A stretch of 64,000 bases of DNA, taken from NCBI GenBank assembly GCA_036405815.1, contig DASWWX010000001.1, positions 1 to 64,000 of the forward strand, written 5' to 3'. Each line of letters starts with the position of its first letter. Positions within the stretch are counted from its first letter, which is position 1. The notes under the pieces are model-generated. The model was given only the letters and a program-made list of their open reading frames with translations, searched no databases and was not told the origin of the DNA. The translations under genes and the position numbers were made by a program. This DNA is from Solimonas sp036405815. Its GTDB lineage: Bacteria > Pseudomonadota > Gammaproteobacteria > Nevskiales > Nevskiaceae. Positions 43,316 to 53,610 of this stretch are shown in pieces.

Positions 43316-44893
43316 ATGCCGATGAATCGACGTGACCTGCTGCGCGCCAGCGCCGTGCTGGCGGCCTATGGTCTGCCCGCCACCGCACTGCTGCGTCCCG
43401 GCACCGTATCCGCCGCCGCCCCGCAGGCCTTCGATTACGCCTGGCTCAAGGGCAAGGCGCGCGCGCTGGCGGCGGCGCCCTATGCCGACCTGCCGCCCAA
43501 GCTGCCGAAGACGCTCGATCAGATTTCCTGGGACGACTACCAGAAGCTGCGCTTCAAGCGCGACCAGGCGCTATGGGTCAAGGACAAGAAGTCGCCGTTT
43601 CGCATCGAGATGTTCCACCTCGGCCTGTTCTTCAAGCAGCCGGTGCATATCTACGAGGTCGTCGACGGCATGGCGCGCGCGATCGAGTACGACCAGAGCC
43701 AGTTCGATACCAAGGGCACCAAGGTCGGCAAGATTCCGCACGATCTCGGCTACGCCGGTTTCCGCGTGCAGCACCACAACGACTGGCAGCGCGACATCGC
43801 CGCCTTCCTCGGCGCCTCGTACTTCCGCGCGGTCGGCGGCCAGAAGCAGTACGGTTTGTCGGCACGCGGTCTGGCGGTAGATACCGGTCTGCCGCGCCCC
43901 GAGGAATTCCCGCGCTTCACCGATTTCTGGCTGGAGCGGCCCAAGGCCGATCCGGACGAGCTGGTGATCTACGCCCTGCTGGATTCGCCGAGCGTGGCCG
44001 GCGCCTACCGTTTCGGCATGCGCCCCGGCGATACGCTGGTGATGGAAATCGACGCCGCGCTGTATCCGCGCAAGGCAATCGAACGCCTCGGCATCGCGCC
44101 GCTGACCAGCATGTACCAGACCGGCGAGAACGACCGCCGCTTCGCCTACGACTTCAGGCCGGAGATTCACGACTCCGACGGCCTCGCCCTGCACACCGGC
44201 AGCGGCGAGTGGATCTGGCGTCCGCTGGTCAATCCGCGCGACGTGCGCGTCAATTCGTTCTTCGATCGCAACCCGCGCGGCTTCGGCCTGATGCAGCGCG
44301 ACCGCAACTTCGAGAATTACCAGGACGACGGCGTCTGGTACGACCGCCGTCCCAGCCTCTGGGTCGAACCCAAGGGCGACTGGGGCAAGGGCGCCGTCCA
44401 GCTGGTCGAAATTCCGACCGTCGACGAGACCTTCGACAACATCGTCGCCTACTGGAACCCGGAACAGCCGGTGCAGCCCGGTGAGGAGCGGCTGTTCGCC
44501 TACCGCCTGCACTGGGGCGCGACCACGCCGGCCAAACCGCCGCTGGCGACCGTGCAGGCCACACGCACCGGCCTGGGCGGCGTAATCGGCAGGAAGCGGG
44601 AATATTTCTCGTGGCGCTTCGCCGTCGATTTCGCGGGCGGCGCGCTCGCCAGCCTGCCGGCCGATGCCAAGGTCGAACCGGTCATCACCGCTTCGCGCGG
44701 CCGCGTCGAGATCACGTCGGCGCGTCCGCTGGACCCGATCCGCGGCTACCGCGCGCTGTTCGACATCAAGCCCGACGATTCGCTGGAGCCGATCGACCTG
44801 CGCCTGTATCTGAAGCGCGGCAAGGACACGCTGACCGAGACCTGGGTCTATCAATGGGCGCCGCCGCCGGCCGCCGAACGCATCCTCTACTGA
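43316..44893 (+). CDS. opgD: Glucan biosynthesis protein OpgD/OpgG family (periplasmic)
   Basis: A 525-residue periplasmic protein for osmoregulated periplasmic glucans. The N terminus MPMNRRDLLRASAVLAAYG carries a Tat signal, which marks OpgD rather than OpgG. Family blocks are FDYAWLKGKARALAA, IRFRRDQALW-like KLRFKRDQALWV, MFHLGLFFKQPVHIYEV, NHDWQRDIAAFLGASYFRAVG and VPTGEERLFAYRLHWG-like segments (here PGEERLFAYRLHWG). OpgG/OpgD proteins shape or branch the glucan backbone. No opgH is in the window. ATG at 43316 or 43322. The next gene begins 24 bp downstream. Confidence 0.93.
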   Translation: MPMNRRDLLRASAVLAAYGLPATALLRPGTVSAAAPQAFDYAWLKGKARALAAAPYADLPPKLPKTLDQISWDDYQKLRFKRDQALWVKDKKSPFRIEMFHLGLFFKQPVHIYEVVDGMARAIEYDQSQFDTKGTKVGKIPHDLGYAGFRVQHHNDWQRDIAAFLGASYFRAVGGQKQYGLSARGLAVDTGLPRPEEFPRFTDFWLERPKADPDELVIYALLDSPSVAGAYRFGMRPGDTLVMEIDAALYPRKAIERLGIAPLTSMYQTGENDRRFAYDFRPEIHDSDGLALHTGSGEWIWRPLVNPRDVRVNSFFDRNPRGFGLMQRDRNFENYQDDGVWYDRRPSLWVEPKGDWGKGAVQLVEIPTVDETFDNIVAYWNPEQPVQPGEERLFAYRLHWGATTPAKPPLATVQATRTGLGGVIGRKREYFSWRFAVDFAGGALASLPADAKVEPVITASRGRVEITSARPLDPIRGYRALFDIKPDDSLEPIDLRLYLKRGKDTLTETWVYQWAPPPAAERILY

Positions 44894-44917
44894 TGCGCAC
44901 GCCCCGGTAATCGCCGC

Positions 44918-45958
44918 GTGAGCGCCGAACCCGCGTATCCGCTGATCGACGCCTACCCGCGTCTGGCGGCGCTGCCGCGTGCCGGCCTGCTGCGCGCGCC
45001 GACACCGGTGCAGGCGCTGCCCGATGCCGGCGATACCTGGGTTAAGCGCGACGACCGCAGCACCGAGGAGTTCGGCGGCAACAAGATCCGCAAGCTCGAC
45101 CTGCTGCTCGGCGACGCGCTGGCGCGCAATCGCCGCAGCCTGCTGGCCTTCGGCTACAGCGGTTCCAACTTCGTCGCCGCCACCGCCTGGCACGGGCACC
45201 GTCTCGGTCTGCGCACGCTGGGGCTGCTGCTGCCGCAGGTGGACGCACCTTACGTCGCCGACAACCTGGCGATGGCGCGCGCCGCCGGCGCCGAGCTGAT
45301 CGTGCGCAGCAGCGAACCCGCGCTGCTCGCCGCCGCGGTGCGCGGCAGCCTGGCGCGGCTGCTGCGCGACGCGCGCTGGCCGTACTGGATGCCGCCCGGC
45401 GGTTCGACGCCGCTGGGCGCGCTGGGCTACGTCAACGCCGCGCTGGAGCTGCGCCAGCAGATCGAACGCGGCGAGTGTCCGCTGCCGCAGCGGGTCTATG
45501 TCGCCTTCAGCAGCATGGGCACCGTCGCCGGCCTCGCCGTCGGTCTTGCGCTCGCCGGTCTCGGCGCGCGCATCCAGGCGATACAGGTGGTCGGCCCGCG
45601 CTACGCCGGCCGCGACAAGCTCGACGCGCTGATCGGGCGTACGCAGCGTCTGCTGCGTCACTACGACCCCGGCATTCCGCCGGTCGCGGTGCCGGTCGAC
45701 ATCCGTACCGAACACCGGGGCCCGCGCTACGCGGTGCCGTCACCGGCGGCGCAGGCCGCGATGCAGCGCTTCATCGCCGCCAGCGGCGCGCGCAGCGACA
45801 GCGCCTATACCGGTAAGGCCCTGGCCGGCCTGTATGCGGACGTCGACGCCGGCCTGCCGGGCACCGCGCTGTACTGGCACAGCTTCAACGCGCACGGTCT
45901 GCCGCCGGGCCTGCGACCGCTGCAGCCGACGGAACTTGCGCCGTTCCTTGCGCACTGA
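44918..45958 (+). CDS. PLP-dependent ACC deaminase / D-cysteine desulfhydrase family protein
   Basis: A 346-residue fold-type II pyridoxal-phosphate enzyme. The PLP-binding Lys lies in FGGNKIRKLDLLLGDAL; other family blocks are WVKRDDRS, FGYSGSNFVAATA and FSSMGTVAGLAVGL. Members deaminate 1-aminocyclopropane-1-carboxylate or desulfurate D-cysteine; sequence reading cannot separate the two, and D-cysteine desulfhydrase is the more common activity. The start is GTG at 44918. The stop is 24 bp after that of the opgD neighbour's strand order, suggesting a shared transcript. Confidence 0.85.
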   Translation: MSAEPAYPLIDAYPRLAALPRAGLLRAPTPVQALPDAGDTWVKRDDRSTEEFGGNKIRKLDLLLGDALARNRRSLLAFGYSGSNFVAATAWHGHRLGLRTLGLLLPQVDAPYVADNLAMARAAGAELIVRSSEPALLAAAVRGSLARLLRDARWPYWMPPGGSTPLGALGYVNAALELRQQIERGECPLPQRVYVAFSSMGTVAGLAVGLALAGLGARIQAIQVVGPRYAGRDKLDALIGRTQRLLRHYDPGIPPVAVPVDIRTEHRGPRYAVPSPAAQAAMQRFIAASGARSDSAYTGKALAGLYADVDAGLPGTALYWHSFNAHGLPPGLRPLQPTELAPFLAH

Positions 45959-45993
45959 CGATCATTCGCGCCCCGTCTCCGCTGCCGCCCGCC

Positions 45994-46725
45994 ATGAACC
46001 CGATCCGGTCGCTGCTCGTCCTGCCGCTGCTGTTCGCCGCCACCGCGCTGCTCGCGCAACCACAGTCACGTCCGCAAGCCGTGGACAACTACCTCGCCGC
46101 GCTGGCGCAGGTCGAGCGCGCGCCCAAGCCCGTCTCGATGGCACCGCTGCTGACCGCCGCCGAAGTCGCGCAGGACGCGCTGATGCAGATCGTCGACGAG
46201 GACCGTGCCTGGATCGAGACCGTCGACGACGAGACCTATGCGGCACTGCGCACCGAACTGCGCGGCCTGTCGCTGTCGCGCGGCTATGACGTCTACGCAC
46301 AACCGGACGGGGCCTTCCTGCGCGAGCTGGCCACGCGCAAGGGCCTGGACGCGGATCGCGCCTTCTTCGCCCTCTACGCCGACCTGTGGAGCGACGAACA
46401 CCTGCCGCGTTATCTGAGCCTGGGCACGCGCAGCGTGCCGTGCGTGCGCTTCGACGAGAACGTGCTGCCGACGCTGTACACGCAGTGGCGTGAGTTCTCG
46501 CAGCGCCACCCGCAGGCCTACTCCGCGCACGTGCGCCAGACGCTGGCCGACCTCGAAGAGGCGGTGGCGCTCGGCACTTGCGCCTGCGGTGACGCCGCCA
46601 GCGTCGAACGCGAACTGCGCGGGTTCCTCAAGCGCTTCCCGACTACGCCGGTGGCCGGGCAGATCAGCGAACGGCTGATCGAGCTGAAATCGGACCGCAA
46701 CCTGCGCCCGGTGCACTGCCGCTGA
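45994..46725 (+). CDS. Exported protein of unknown function
   Basis: A 243-residue protein with a Sec signal peptide (residues 1-21, LLFAATALLAQ). No known domain is recognised. The mature part is largely alpha-helical, with two pairs of cysteines (the pair TCACGD at about 194-196) and one near the C-terminal end. It is periplasmic or secreted. Codon use and composition match the neighbours. It follows the PLP enzyme gene at 35 bp and may be the last gene of that run; a hairpin pair follows. Confidence 0.75.
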   Translation: MNPIRSLLVLPLLFAATALLAQPQSRPQAVDNYLAALAQVERAPKPVSMAPLLTAAEVAQDALMQIVDEDRAWIETVDDETYAALRTELRGLSLSRGYDVYAQPDGAFLRELATRKGLDADRAFFALYADLWSDEHLPRYLSLGTRSVPCVRFDENVLPTLYTQWREFSQRHPQAYSAHVRQTLADLEEAVALGTCACGDAASVERELRGFLKRFPTTPVAGQISERLIELKSDRNLRPVHCR

Positions 46726-46763
46726 GCCCGCAATCACCGCACCGCGAAGCGATGGTGCGCGGA

Positions 46764-46812
46764 GCGGACAAGACGTCCGCCGGGATGCCTCGACAGCGAT
46801 CTCTGTCGAGGC
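46764..46812. repeat. Two adjacent hairpins upstream of the ABC exporter genes
   Basis: GCGGAC-AAGAC-GTCCGC (46764-46780) and GCCTCGACAG-CGATCT-CTGTCGAGGC (46787-46812). No T run follows, so this is not a classical terminator. The paired layout resembles the hairpin cluster at 29668-29858, and CGGACA/TGTCCG-type arms recur elsewhere in the window. Confidence 0.6.
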
Positions 46813-46857
46813 GAGAACCGGCCTAGAATGGCCGCCGTCCTTTCACGAGATCGCCGC

Positions 46858-47780
<923 letters not shown>

Positions 47781-47784
<4 letters not shown>

Positions 47785-48542
47785 ACCTCCACGCGATCCG
47801 CGCGATCTATCACTTCGAGATGGCGCGCACCTTCCGCACGCTGATGCAGAGCATCGCCTCGCCAGTGCTGTCGACCTCGCTGTACTTCGTCGTGTTCGGT
47901 GCCGCGATCGGCTCGCGCATGGGCGATATCGACGGCGTCAGCTACGGCGCCTTCATCATCCCGGGCCTGATCATGCTGTCGCTACTCAGCGAGAGCATCT
48001 CCAACGCCTCGTTCGGCATCTACATGCCGAAATGGTCCGGCACGATCTACGAACTGCTGTCGGCGCCGGTATCGTGGGCCGAGGTCGTGATCGGCTACGT
48101 CGGCGCGGCGGCCAGCAAGTCGGTGATGATCGGCATCTTGATGCTGGTCACCGCACGCGTCTTCGTCGACTACGAGATCGCACACCCGGTGTGGATGCTG
48201 CTGTTCCTGGTGCTGACCGCGGTCACGTTCAGTCTGTTCGGCTTCATCATCGGCGTCTGGGCCGACAACTTCGAGAAGCTGCAGGTCATCCCGTTGATGG
48301 TCGTTACGCCACTGACCTTCCTCGGCGGCGCGTTCTACTCGATCAACATGCTGCCGCCGGTGTGGCAGACGATCACGCTGTTCAACCCGGTCGTGTACCT
48401 GATCAGCGGCTTCCGCTGGAGCTTCTACGGCGTCTCCGACGTCGGCGTCGAGATCAGCCTCGCCATGATCGGCGTATTCCTGCTGCTGTGCCTCGGCATC
48501 GTGCGCTGGATGTTCCGCACCGGCTACCGGATCAAGATGTGA
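47781..48542 (+). CDS. yadH: ABC-2 type transporter permease (YadH-like)
   Basis: A 253-residue membrane protein with six hydrophobic spans, the ABC-2 fold and a family block PGLIMLSLLSESISNASFGIY and LTFLGGAFYSINMLPPVWQ. It pairs with the preceding ATPase; the genes overlap by four bases (ATGA). The complex should export a hydrophobic compound or polymer. Confidence 0.93.
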
Positions 48543-48784
48543 GCGCAGAGACGTTCCGCCCCGGCGTCTATCGCCATTACAAGGGCCGGCACTATCTGGC
48601 GCTGGGCCTGGCGCGCGAGGACGAGACTGACGCCGTGGTTGTGGTCTACGTGCGGCTGTACGAGCGCGACGGCCTGCCGATGAGCACGCGCCGGCTCGAG
48701 GTCTGGAACCAGAGCGTGCGCGACGACCACGGCGCTGAAGTTCCGCGCTTCACCTACGTCGGCCCGCAAACCCCGGCAAACTGA
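48539..48784 (+). CDS. DUF1653 domain-containing protein
   Basis: An 81-residue protein. The opening FRPGVYRHYKGRHYLALGLARE and end PRFTYVG match DUF1653, a small family of unknown function. It starts with GTG at 48539, overlapping the permease stop codon by three bases, so it is translated with the exporter genes. Role in that system is unknown. The PhoD gene converges from the other strand. Confidence 0.83.
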   Translation: MSAETFRPGVYRHYKGRHYLALGLAREDETDAVVVVYVRLYERDGLPMSTRRLEVWNQSVRDDHGAEVPRFTYVGPQTPAN

Positions 48785-48796
48785 AGCGTTGGGATT

Positions 48797-50473
48797 TCAG
48801 GGCGCGAAGGCCGGCGCGTCCGCACGCGGTTCGGTCGGCGCATTGACTGGGCGCAGGCGCGATTCGCCCGAGGCGGTCGCGAACGCACCGCCGAACACCT
48901 GCTCGTCGGTCGGTTGCTCGACGAAGGGCACAAACCAGAAATCGCCCTGCACGCGCTCCGGCGTCACGTCCAGCAGCAGATAGCCGTTGCGCGAGTCCAG
49001 AAGCTTGATGTGCGGATTGAGCGTGCGCACCAGTTGCGGACTGCCGAGCACGAGTTGCTCCAGCAGTTCGTCGGCACCGTCCGGCGCTTTCGGATCGCCG
49101 GCCGAGGAGATCGACGGCGTGACGAACTCGACGCCGACCGTGCCGCCGCCCGTCAGCGGGTTGTAGACCAGCGGATTGTTGGGATCGCGCGAGACGTCCA
49201 TCGCGAAGGCGGCATGCACGTCGCCCGTCAGCACGACGAGGTTCTCGACCTCGCCGTCGATCGCATCGAGCAGGCGATCGCGTGCCGCGGCGTAGCCATC
49301 CCACTGGTCCGGATTGACGAACAGCGACAGCCGCGTCGCCTCCGGCAAACCCAGCACTTTGAGCTGCGAGAACACGACCTGGTTGCCGATCAGCGTCCAG
49401 CGTGCCTGGCTGCGACGCAGGCGGTCGATCAGCCAGGCCTCCTGATCGGCGCCGAGAATCTGCCGCGCCGGATCGGCGAAGCCGCCGGTCTGCGTGAACG
49501 CCGGCAATCCGAGCGGGCCGAAGACGCCGTTCGGTTCCAGCGGCTGTTCGCGGCCGATGCGACGCGTGTCGATCATCGTCAGGTTGACCAGATCGCCGAA
49601 CTCGAAGCCGCGATAGATGCGCTCTAAGTTCGAAGGATCAGGGCTGCGGATCGGCAGCCATTCCAGCGCCGCCTGCAGCGCCGCGGCCTTGCGCTCGGCG
49701 AACGGACCATCCTCGGCATCGTTGTGATTCGACGGGCCGGCGCCGTTCATCCAGGTGCCGTTGCAGGTTTCGTGATCGTCCCAGACCCAGATCATCGGAT
49801 GCTGGCGGTGCAACGCCTGCAGCGCCGGATCGAGCCGGTAGCTGGCGTAACGACCGCGATACTCGTCGACGCGACGCAGCTCCACCGGCGGCTGGTGTGG
49901 GCGCACACGATCCTGGCGATCGGTTTCGTAGATGTAATCGCCGAGGTGGATCACCACATCCAGATCGGCGCGTTCCGCCACGCGCGCATACGCGTGGAAA
50001 AGCCCGCGCGTGTAATCGCCGCAGGTCACGACCGCGAAGCGCAGGCGCGCGGTCGGCCCCAGTGGCGCGGTGCGTGTGCGCCCGATCGGCGAGCGCGTGC
50101 CGGCCGACTCGAAGGCGTAGTAGTAGGTCGTGCCGGCCTCCAGGCCGATGGCGTCGACCTTCACGGTGAAATCGCGCGCCGCGTCGGTCTGCGCATCGCC
50201 GCTCAGCACCACGTCGCGCAGCTCGGTGTCGCGCGCGACGATCCAGCGCAGCGACGCGCGCTGGCGCGCCACTTCTTCCGGTACCGCGCGCGTCCACAGC
50301 ATCACCGCGTCCGGCAGCGGATCGCCGCTGGCGACCCCATGCGTGAACTGCAGCGGCGCCTCGCCGGCACCGCCCGCACCCGGCGCCGGATCGCTGTCGC
50401 AAGCCACCAGCGGCGGCAGCAGCGCGGCCGCAGCAGCGGCGCGCAGGAGTTCACGTCGGGTCAGCGGAGCCAT
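48797..50473 (-). CDS. PhoD-family alkaline phosphatase, Tat-exported lipoprotein
   Basis: A 558-residue metallophosphatase. The N terminus has a Tat motif (TRRELLRAA) followed by a hydrophobic stretch and lipobox LVAC, so export by Tat and lipidation are both likely. The PhoD domain carries a fibronectin-like N-terminal region, FAVVTCGDY, HLGDYIYE, WDDHETCNG and TGDVHAAFAMD metal-binding motifs. It hydrolyses phosphodi- or monoesters to release phosphate, at the envelope. Start at ATG 50473; the longer frame lacks a signal. Adjacent to a LysR gene on the same strand. Confidence 0.92.
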   Translation of the reverse strand: MAPLTRRELLRAAAAAALLPPLVACDSDPAPGAGGAGEAPLQFTHGVASGDPLPDAVMLWTRAVPEEVARQRASLRWIVARDTELRDVVLSGDAQTDAARDFTVKVDAIGLEAGTTYYYAFESAGTRSPIGRTRTAPLGPTARLRFAVVTCGDYTRGLFHAYARVAERADLDVVIHLGDYIYETDRQDRVRPHQPPVELRRVDEYRGRYASYRLDPALQALHRQHPMIWVWDDHETCNGTWMNGAGPSNHNDAEDGPFAERKAAALQAALEWLPIRSPDPSNLERIYRGFEFGDLVNLTMIDTRRIGREQPLEPNGVFGPLGLPAFTQTGGFADPARQILGADQEAWLIDRLRRSQARWTLIGNQVVFSQLKVLGLPEATRLSLFVNPDQWDGYAAARDRLLDAIDGEVENLVVLTGDVHAAFAMDVSRDPNNPLVYNPLTGGGTVGVEFVTPSISSAGDPKAPDGADELLEQLVLGSPQLVRTLNPHIKLLDSRNGYLLLDVTPERVQGDFWFVPFVEQPTDEQVFGGAFATASGESRLRPVNAPTEPRADAPAFAP

Positions 50474-50523
50474 GATCGGAACCGGGATGATCTGGGAAAT
50501 CGGGTGATTCTGAAGCTGGGATG

Positions 50524-51447
50524 TTACGTGCTCGCTGCCGCCTTGGCGCTGCGACACAGCGTGGCCGTGGACTCACGGATCAGATCGGCGAGCCGGCGCG
50601 CGCCATGTCCCGGATAGTCGCGGTCCGCAAAGATCAGGAACAGTTCGGCGTGGCGCTCGCCGCCCTCGCGCAAGGGCAGCGGCTTGAGCGTGCCACGCTC
50701 CAGTTCGGCCTGCACCGTTTCTTCGGGATACCACGCGAACCCCAGGCCCATCGTCGCCGCCGCGATCGAGGTGGCCTTGTTGCTGACCGTCCAGCGCTGC
50801 TCGGCGCCGAGCCACGATCCACTCTCGGCCGGCTTGTGCTGCGCGGAATCGCGGATCACGAGCTGACGATGCGGACGCAAATCCTCGTGCGTCAGTTCAC
50901 GACCGAGGCGATGCAGCGGATGGTCGGGATGCGCGCAGGCGAGGAAGCGCAGCTGCATCAGCGACTCGGCGACGAAGCCCTGCGGCACGATACTGGTGAT
51001 CGCAAAATCCACGCGCTTCTCGACCAGCGCCTCGACCGTGCCGCCAAGCACGGTCTCGTGCAGTTGCAGCCGCGTCTCCGGACGCTCCAGCGAAAAGCGG
51101 CCGAAGCACTGCAGCAGCAGCCAGGTCGGAAAGATGATCTCCACCGCAACGCGGATCTCCGGCTCCCAGCCGGCTGCCATCTGCGCCGCGCCACGCTCCA
51201 GCTTCTCGGCTTCATCGAGCAAAGCGCGGGCGCGCCGGTACAGCACCTGCCCTTCCGGCGTCAGCCGCGCCTTGCGGCCCTCGACGACGAAGGCCTTGAG
51301 GCCGAGCAGGCGCTCGATCTTCTGCACCGCATAAGTGATCGTGGACTGGGTCTTGTGCAGGCCCTCGGCGGCCTGCGCGTAACCGCCTGATTCCACAACG
51401 GATACCAGGGCTCGCCACTGGTCGAGTGCGATGCGGGGAGCGGACAT
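50524..51447 (-). CDS. LysR-family transcriptional regulator
   Basis: A 307-residue LysR regulator. The winged HTH is at the N terminus (SGGYAQAAEGLHKTQSTITYAVQKIERLLGL) and the substrate-binding domain follows. It is divergent to azoR, with a 114-bp AT-rich intergenic region holding a palindrome and a direct repeat, so it probably controls the redox cluster downstream and itself. Confidence 0.92.
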   Translation of the reverse strand: MSAPRIALDQWRALVSVVESGGYAQAAEGLHKTQSTITYAVQKIERLLGLKAFVVEGRKARLTPEGQVLYRRARALLDEAEKLERGAAQMAAGWEPEIRVAVEIIFPTWLLLQCFGRFSLERPETRLQLHETVLGGTVEALVEKRVDFAITSIVPQGFVAESLMQLRFLACAHPDHPLHRLGRELTHEDLRPHRQLVIRDSAQHKPAESGSWLGAEQRWTVSNKATSIAAATMGLGFAWYPEETVQAELERGTLKPLPLREGGERHAELFLIFADRDYPGHGARRLADLIRESTATLCRSAKAAAST

Positions 51448-51497
51448 TTATCGATCCATTAGATTTATATGGCCTATAAATTCTGCTTTTTTATCGA
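51447..51497. promoter_or_regulatory. LysR control region: palindrome and direct repeat
   Basis: Palindrome ATTTATA-TGGCC-TATAAAT (51463-51481) and two copies of TTTATCGA at 51447-51454 and 51490-51497, 43 bp apart. The palindrome is a T-N11-A-type LysR box. The region is markedly AT-rich against the background. Confidence 0.65.
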
Positions 51498-51561
51498 ACA
51501 AAGCAATACTTAAATGGCGACACCCGCAAGCAACCCGCTTGCCCCGAAACGGAGTGCCGCC

Positions 51562-52164
51562 ATGACCACGCTACTGCAGCTCAACACCAGCCTCTTCGCC
51601 GAGAACGGCCAGTCCTCCAAGCTCGCCAACGAGTTCGTCGCCGCCTGGCAAGCACGCCAAGCGGACGGCCGCGTGATCGTGCGCGACCTCGCCCAGCAGC
51701 CGCTGCCGCATCTGGATGCGGCGCGCTTCGGCGCCTTTCTCGCCAAGCCCGAGGAACGCACGGCCGAGCAGCAGGCCGTGGTCGCCGAGAGCGACGCCCT
51801 GATCGCCGAATTGAAGGCCGCGGACGTGATCGTGCTCGGTCTGCCGCTCTACAACTTCGGCGTCCCCTCGCAGCTGAAGGCCTGGATCGATCACGTGGCC
51901 CGCGCCGGCGTCACCTTCCGCTATACCGCCACCGGTCCGGAAGGTCTGGTCGGCGGCCGCAAGCTCTACGTGTTCGCGGCGCGCGGCGGCAAGTATCTCG
52001 GCACGCCGGCCGACACGCAGACCGGCTTCATCCAAAGCTTCTTCAACTTCATTGGCATCACCGACATCGAGTTCGTCTACGCCGAAGGTCTGAACCTGGG
52101 CGAGGCGCCGAAGCAGCTTGCGCTGCGTGAGGCTGCGGCGCAGATTGACCGTCTCGCCGCCTGA
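51562..52164 (+). CDS. azoR: FMN-dependent NADH:quinone oxidoreductase / azoreductase
   Basis: A 200-residue flavodoxin-fold enzyme. FMN-binding segments are LNTSLFAENGQSSKLA, PLYNFGVPSQLKAWIDHVARAG and AARGGKYLGTPADTQTGF. It reduces quinones and azo compounds with NADH and protects against thiol stress. The ATG at 51562 has CGGAG seven bases upstream; the ATG at 51514 is an extension. First gene of a run with doxX, two pirins and osmC-like. Confidence 0.93.
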   Translation: MTTLLQLNTSLFAENGQSSKLANEFVAAWQARQADGRVIVRDLAQQPLPHLDAARFGAFLAKPEERTAEQQAVVAESDALIAELKAADVIVLGLPLYNFGVPSQLKAWIDHVARAGVTFRYTATGPEGLVGGRKLYVFAARGGKYLGTPADTQTGFIQSFFNFIGITDIEFVYAEGLNLGEAPKQLALREAAAQIDRLAA

Positions 52165-52203
52165 GCGACGCAGATCCCCGCACAACGACAACGGAGCACT
52201 CGC

Positions 52204-52608
52204 ATGAACGCCTTTTTCGTCCTGCTGAAGCCGTATACCGATCTGGTCGGCCGTCTGCTGATCGCGCTGATCTTCGTCGGCGCCGGCTACGGCAAGATCG
52301 GCGGCTACGCCGGCACCCAGGCCTACATGGAATCGATGAGCGTGCCGGGCGGACTGCTGCCGCTGGTGATCCTGGTCGAACTCGGCGGTGGCCTGGCGAT
52401 CGTGCTCGGCTTCCTGACGCGCTTTGCAGCGTTAGGTCTGGCGATCTTCAGCGTGCTGTCGGCCTTCCTGTTCCACGCCAATTTCGCGGACCAGATGCAG
52501 CAGATCCTGTTCATGAAGAACCTGGCGATGGCCGGCGGCTTCCTGTTCCTGGTCGGCAACGGCGCCGGTCCGTTGAGCCTGGACGCCAAGCTGTTCAAAC
52601 AATCTTGA
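52204..52608 (+). CDS. DoxX-family membrane protein
   Basis: A 134-residue protein with four hydrophobic spans and the DoxX pattern (LIALIFVGAGYGKIGGY, LVELGGGLAIVLGFLTRFAA). DoxX-like proteins are tied to quinone and redox functions in membranes, role not settled. ACGGAG precedes the ATG by seven bases. 40 bp after azoR and 58 bp before the first pirin. Confidence 0.9.
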   Translation: MNAFFVLLKPYTDLVGRLLIALIFVGAGYGKIGGYAGTQAYMESMSVPGGLLPLVILVELGGGLAIVLGFLTRFAALGLAIFSVLSAFLFHANFADQMQQILFMKNLAMAGGFLFLVGNGAGPLSLDAKLFKQS

Positions 52609-52666
52609 ACGTCGCCCGCGCGCCGAATCGCGAATCGCAAGGCGCGCGGGCCTACGGAGACCCCCA

Positions 52667-53527
52667 ATGACTTCCCGTACCCTGCAGCAAATCATTCCGG
52701 GCATGGAGACCTCGGATGGCGCCGGCGTGAAACTGCGCCGCTCGATCGGCGCCGCGCCCGGCCTGCGCCTGGATCCGTTCCTGATGCTCGACGAGTTCGG
52801 CACCGAGAACCCCGACGACTACATCGCCGGCTTTCCGCCGCACCCGCATCGCGGCTTCGAGACCGTGACCTACATGCTCGACGGCCATATGCGCCACGAG
52901 GATCACCTCGGCAACGTCGGGGAGCTGAAGAGCGGCGGCGTGCAGTGGATGACCGCCGGTCGTGGCGTGATCCACTCCGAGATGCCACAGCAGGAAAGCG
53001 GCCGCATGCGCGGCTTCCAGCTATGGATCAATCTGCCGGCCGGCGAGAAGATGAAGCCGGCCGCCTACCGCGACATTCCCGCCGCGGAGATTCCGCAGGC
53101 AATGCTGCCCGGCGGCGGCAGCGTGAAGGTCATCGCCGGCCGCGCGACGCTGGAGGGCCGCGAACTCGCCGGCGCGATCAACCCGCAACCGGGCGCGATG
53201 GCGACCGACCCGCTGTATCTCGACGTGCAGCTGCCGACGGGCACCGCGTTCACACAGGCGGTGCCGGCCGGCCACAACGCGCTGGTCTACGTCTACGAAG
53301 GCACGCTCGCCATCGACGGCAAATCGCTGAAGACCTATGCCGCCGGCGTGCTGTCCGACGGCGATACGGTGACCCTCGCGGCGGGCGCCGACGGCGCACG
53401 CTTCATCCTGATCGCCGGCAAGCCGCTGCGCGAGCCGGTCGTGCAGTACGGGCCTTTCGTGATGAACACGCGCGAAGAGATCGAACAGGCGCTGGACGAC
53501 TACCGGCGCGGCCGACTCGCCGCCTAG
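52667..53527 (+). CDS. Pirin family bicupin protein (first of two)
   Basis: A 286-residue bicupin. The N-terminal cupin has the iron-ligand set in PPHPHRGFETVTYMLDGHMRHED and the later GVIHSEMPQ. Pirins such as YhhW degrade quercetin in vitro and otherwise act as redox-linked regulators. The ribosome site GGAG is seven bases from ATG. The second pirin follows 83 bp downstream; the two differ considerably, so this is not a recent tandem copy. Confidence 0.92.
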   Translation: MTSRTLQQIIPGMETSDGAGVKLRRSIGAAPGLRLDPFLMLDEFGTENPDDYIAGFPPHPHRGFETVTYMLDGHMRHEDHLGNVGELKSGGVQWMTAGRGVIHSEMPQQESGRMRGFQLWINLPAGEKMKPAAYRDIPAAEIPQAMLPGGGSVKVIAGRATLEGRELAGAINPQPGAMATDPLYLDVQLPTGTAFTQAVPAGHNALVYVYEGTLAIDGKSLKTYAAGVLSDGDTVTLAAGADGARFILIAGKPLREPVVQYGPFVMNTREEIEQALDDYRRGRLAA

Positions 53528-53610
53528 ACACGCCAATCGCTGCGGTTGCGCGGGCGCATCGCGCCTACGCAACCCGCGGCTCAACACGCATAGACCCGGA
53601 AGCCCTGACG

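Noticed and set aside
43571..45715. A 714-codon minus-strand frame
   Set aside because: Shadow of opgD and the PLP enzyme gene; no family signature.
52945..53610. Long upstream extension of the second pirin frame
   Set aside because: It is the out-of-frame shadow of the first pirin, Arg/Gly-rich and without motifs; the ATG at 53611 begins the real protein.
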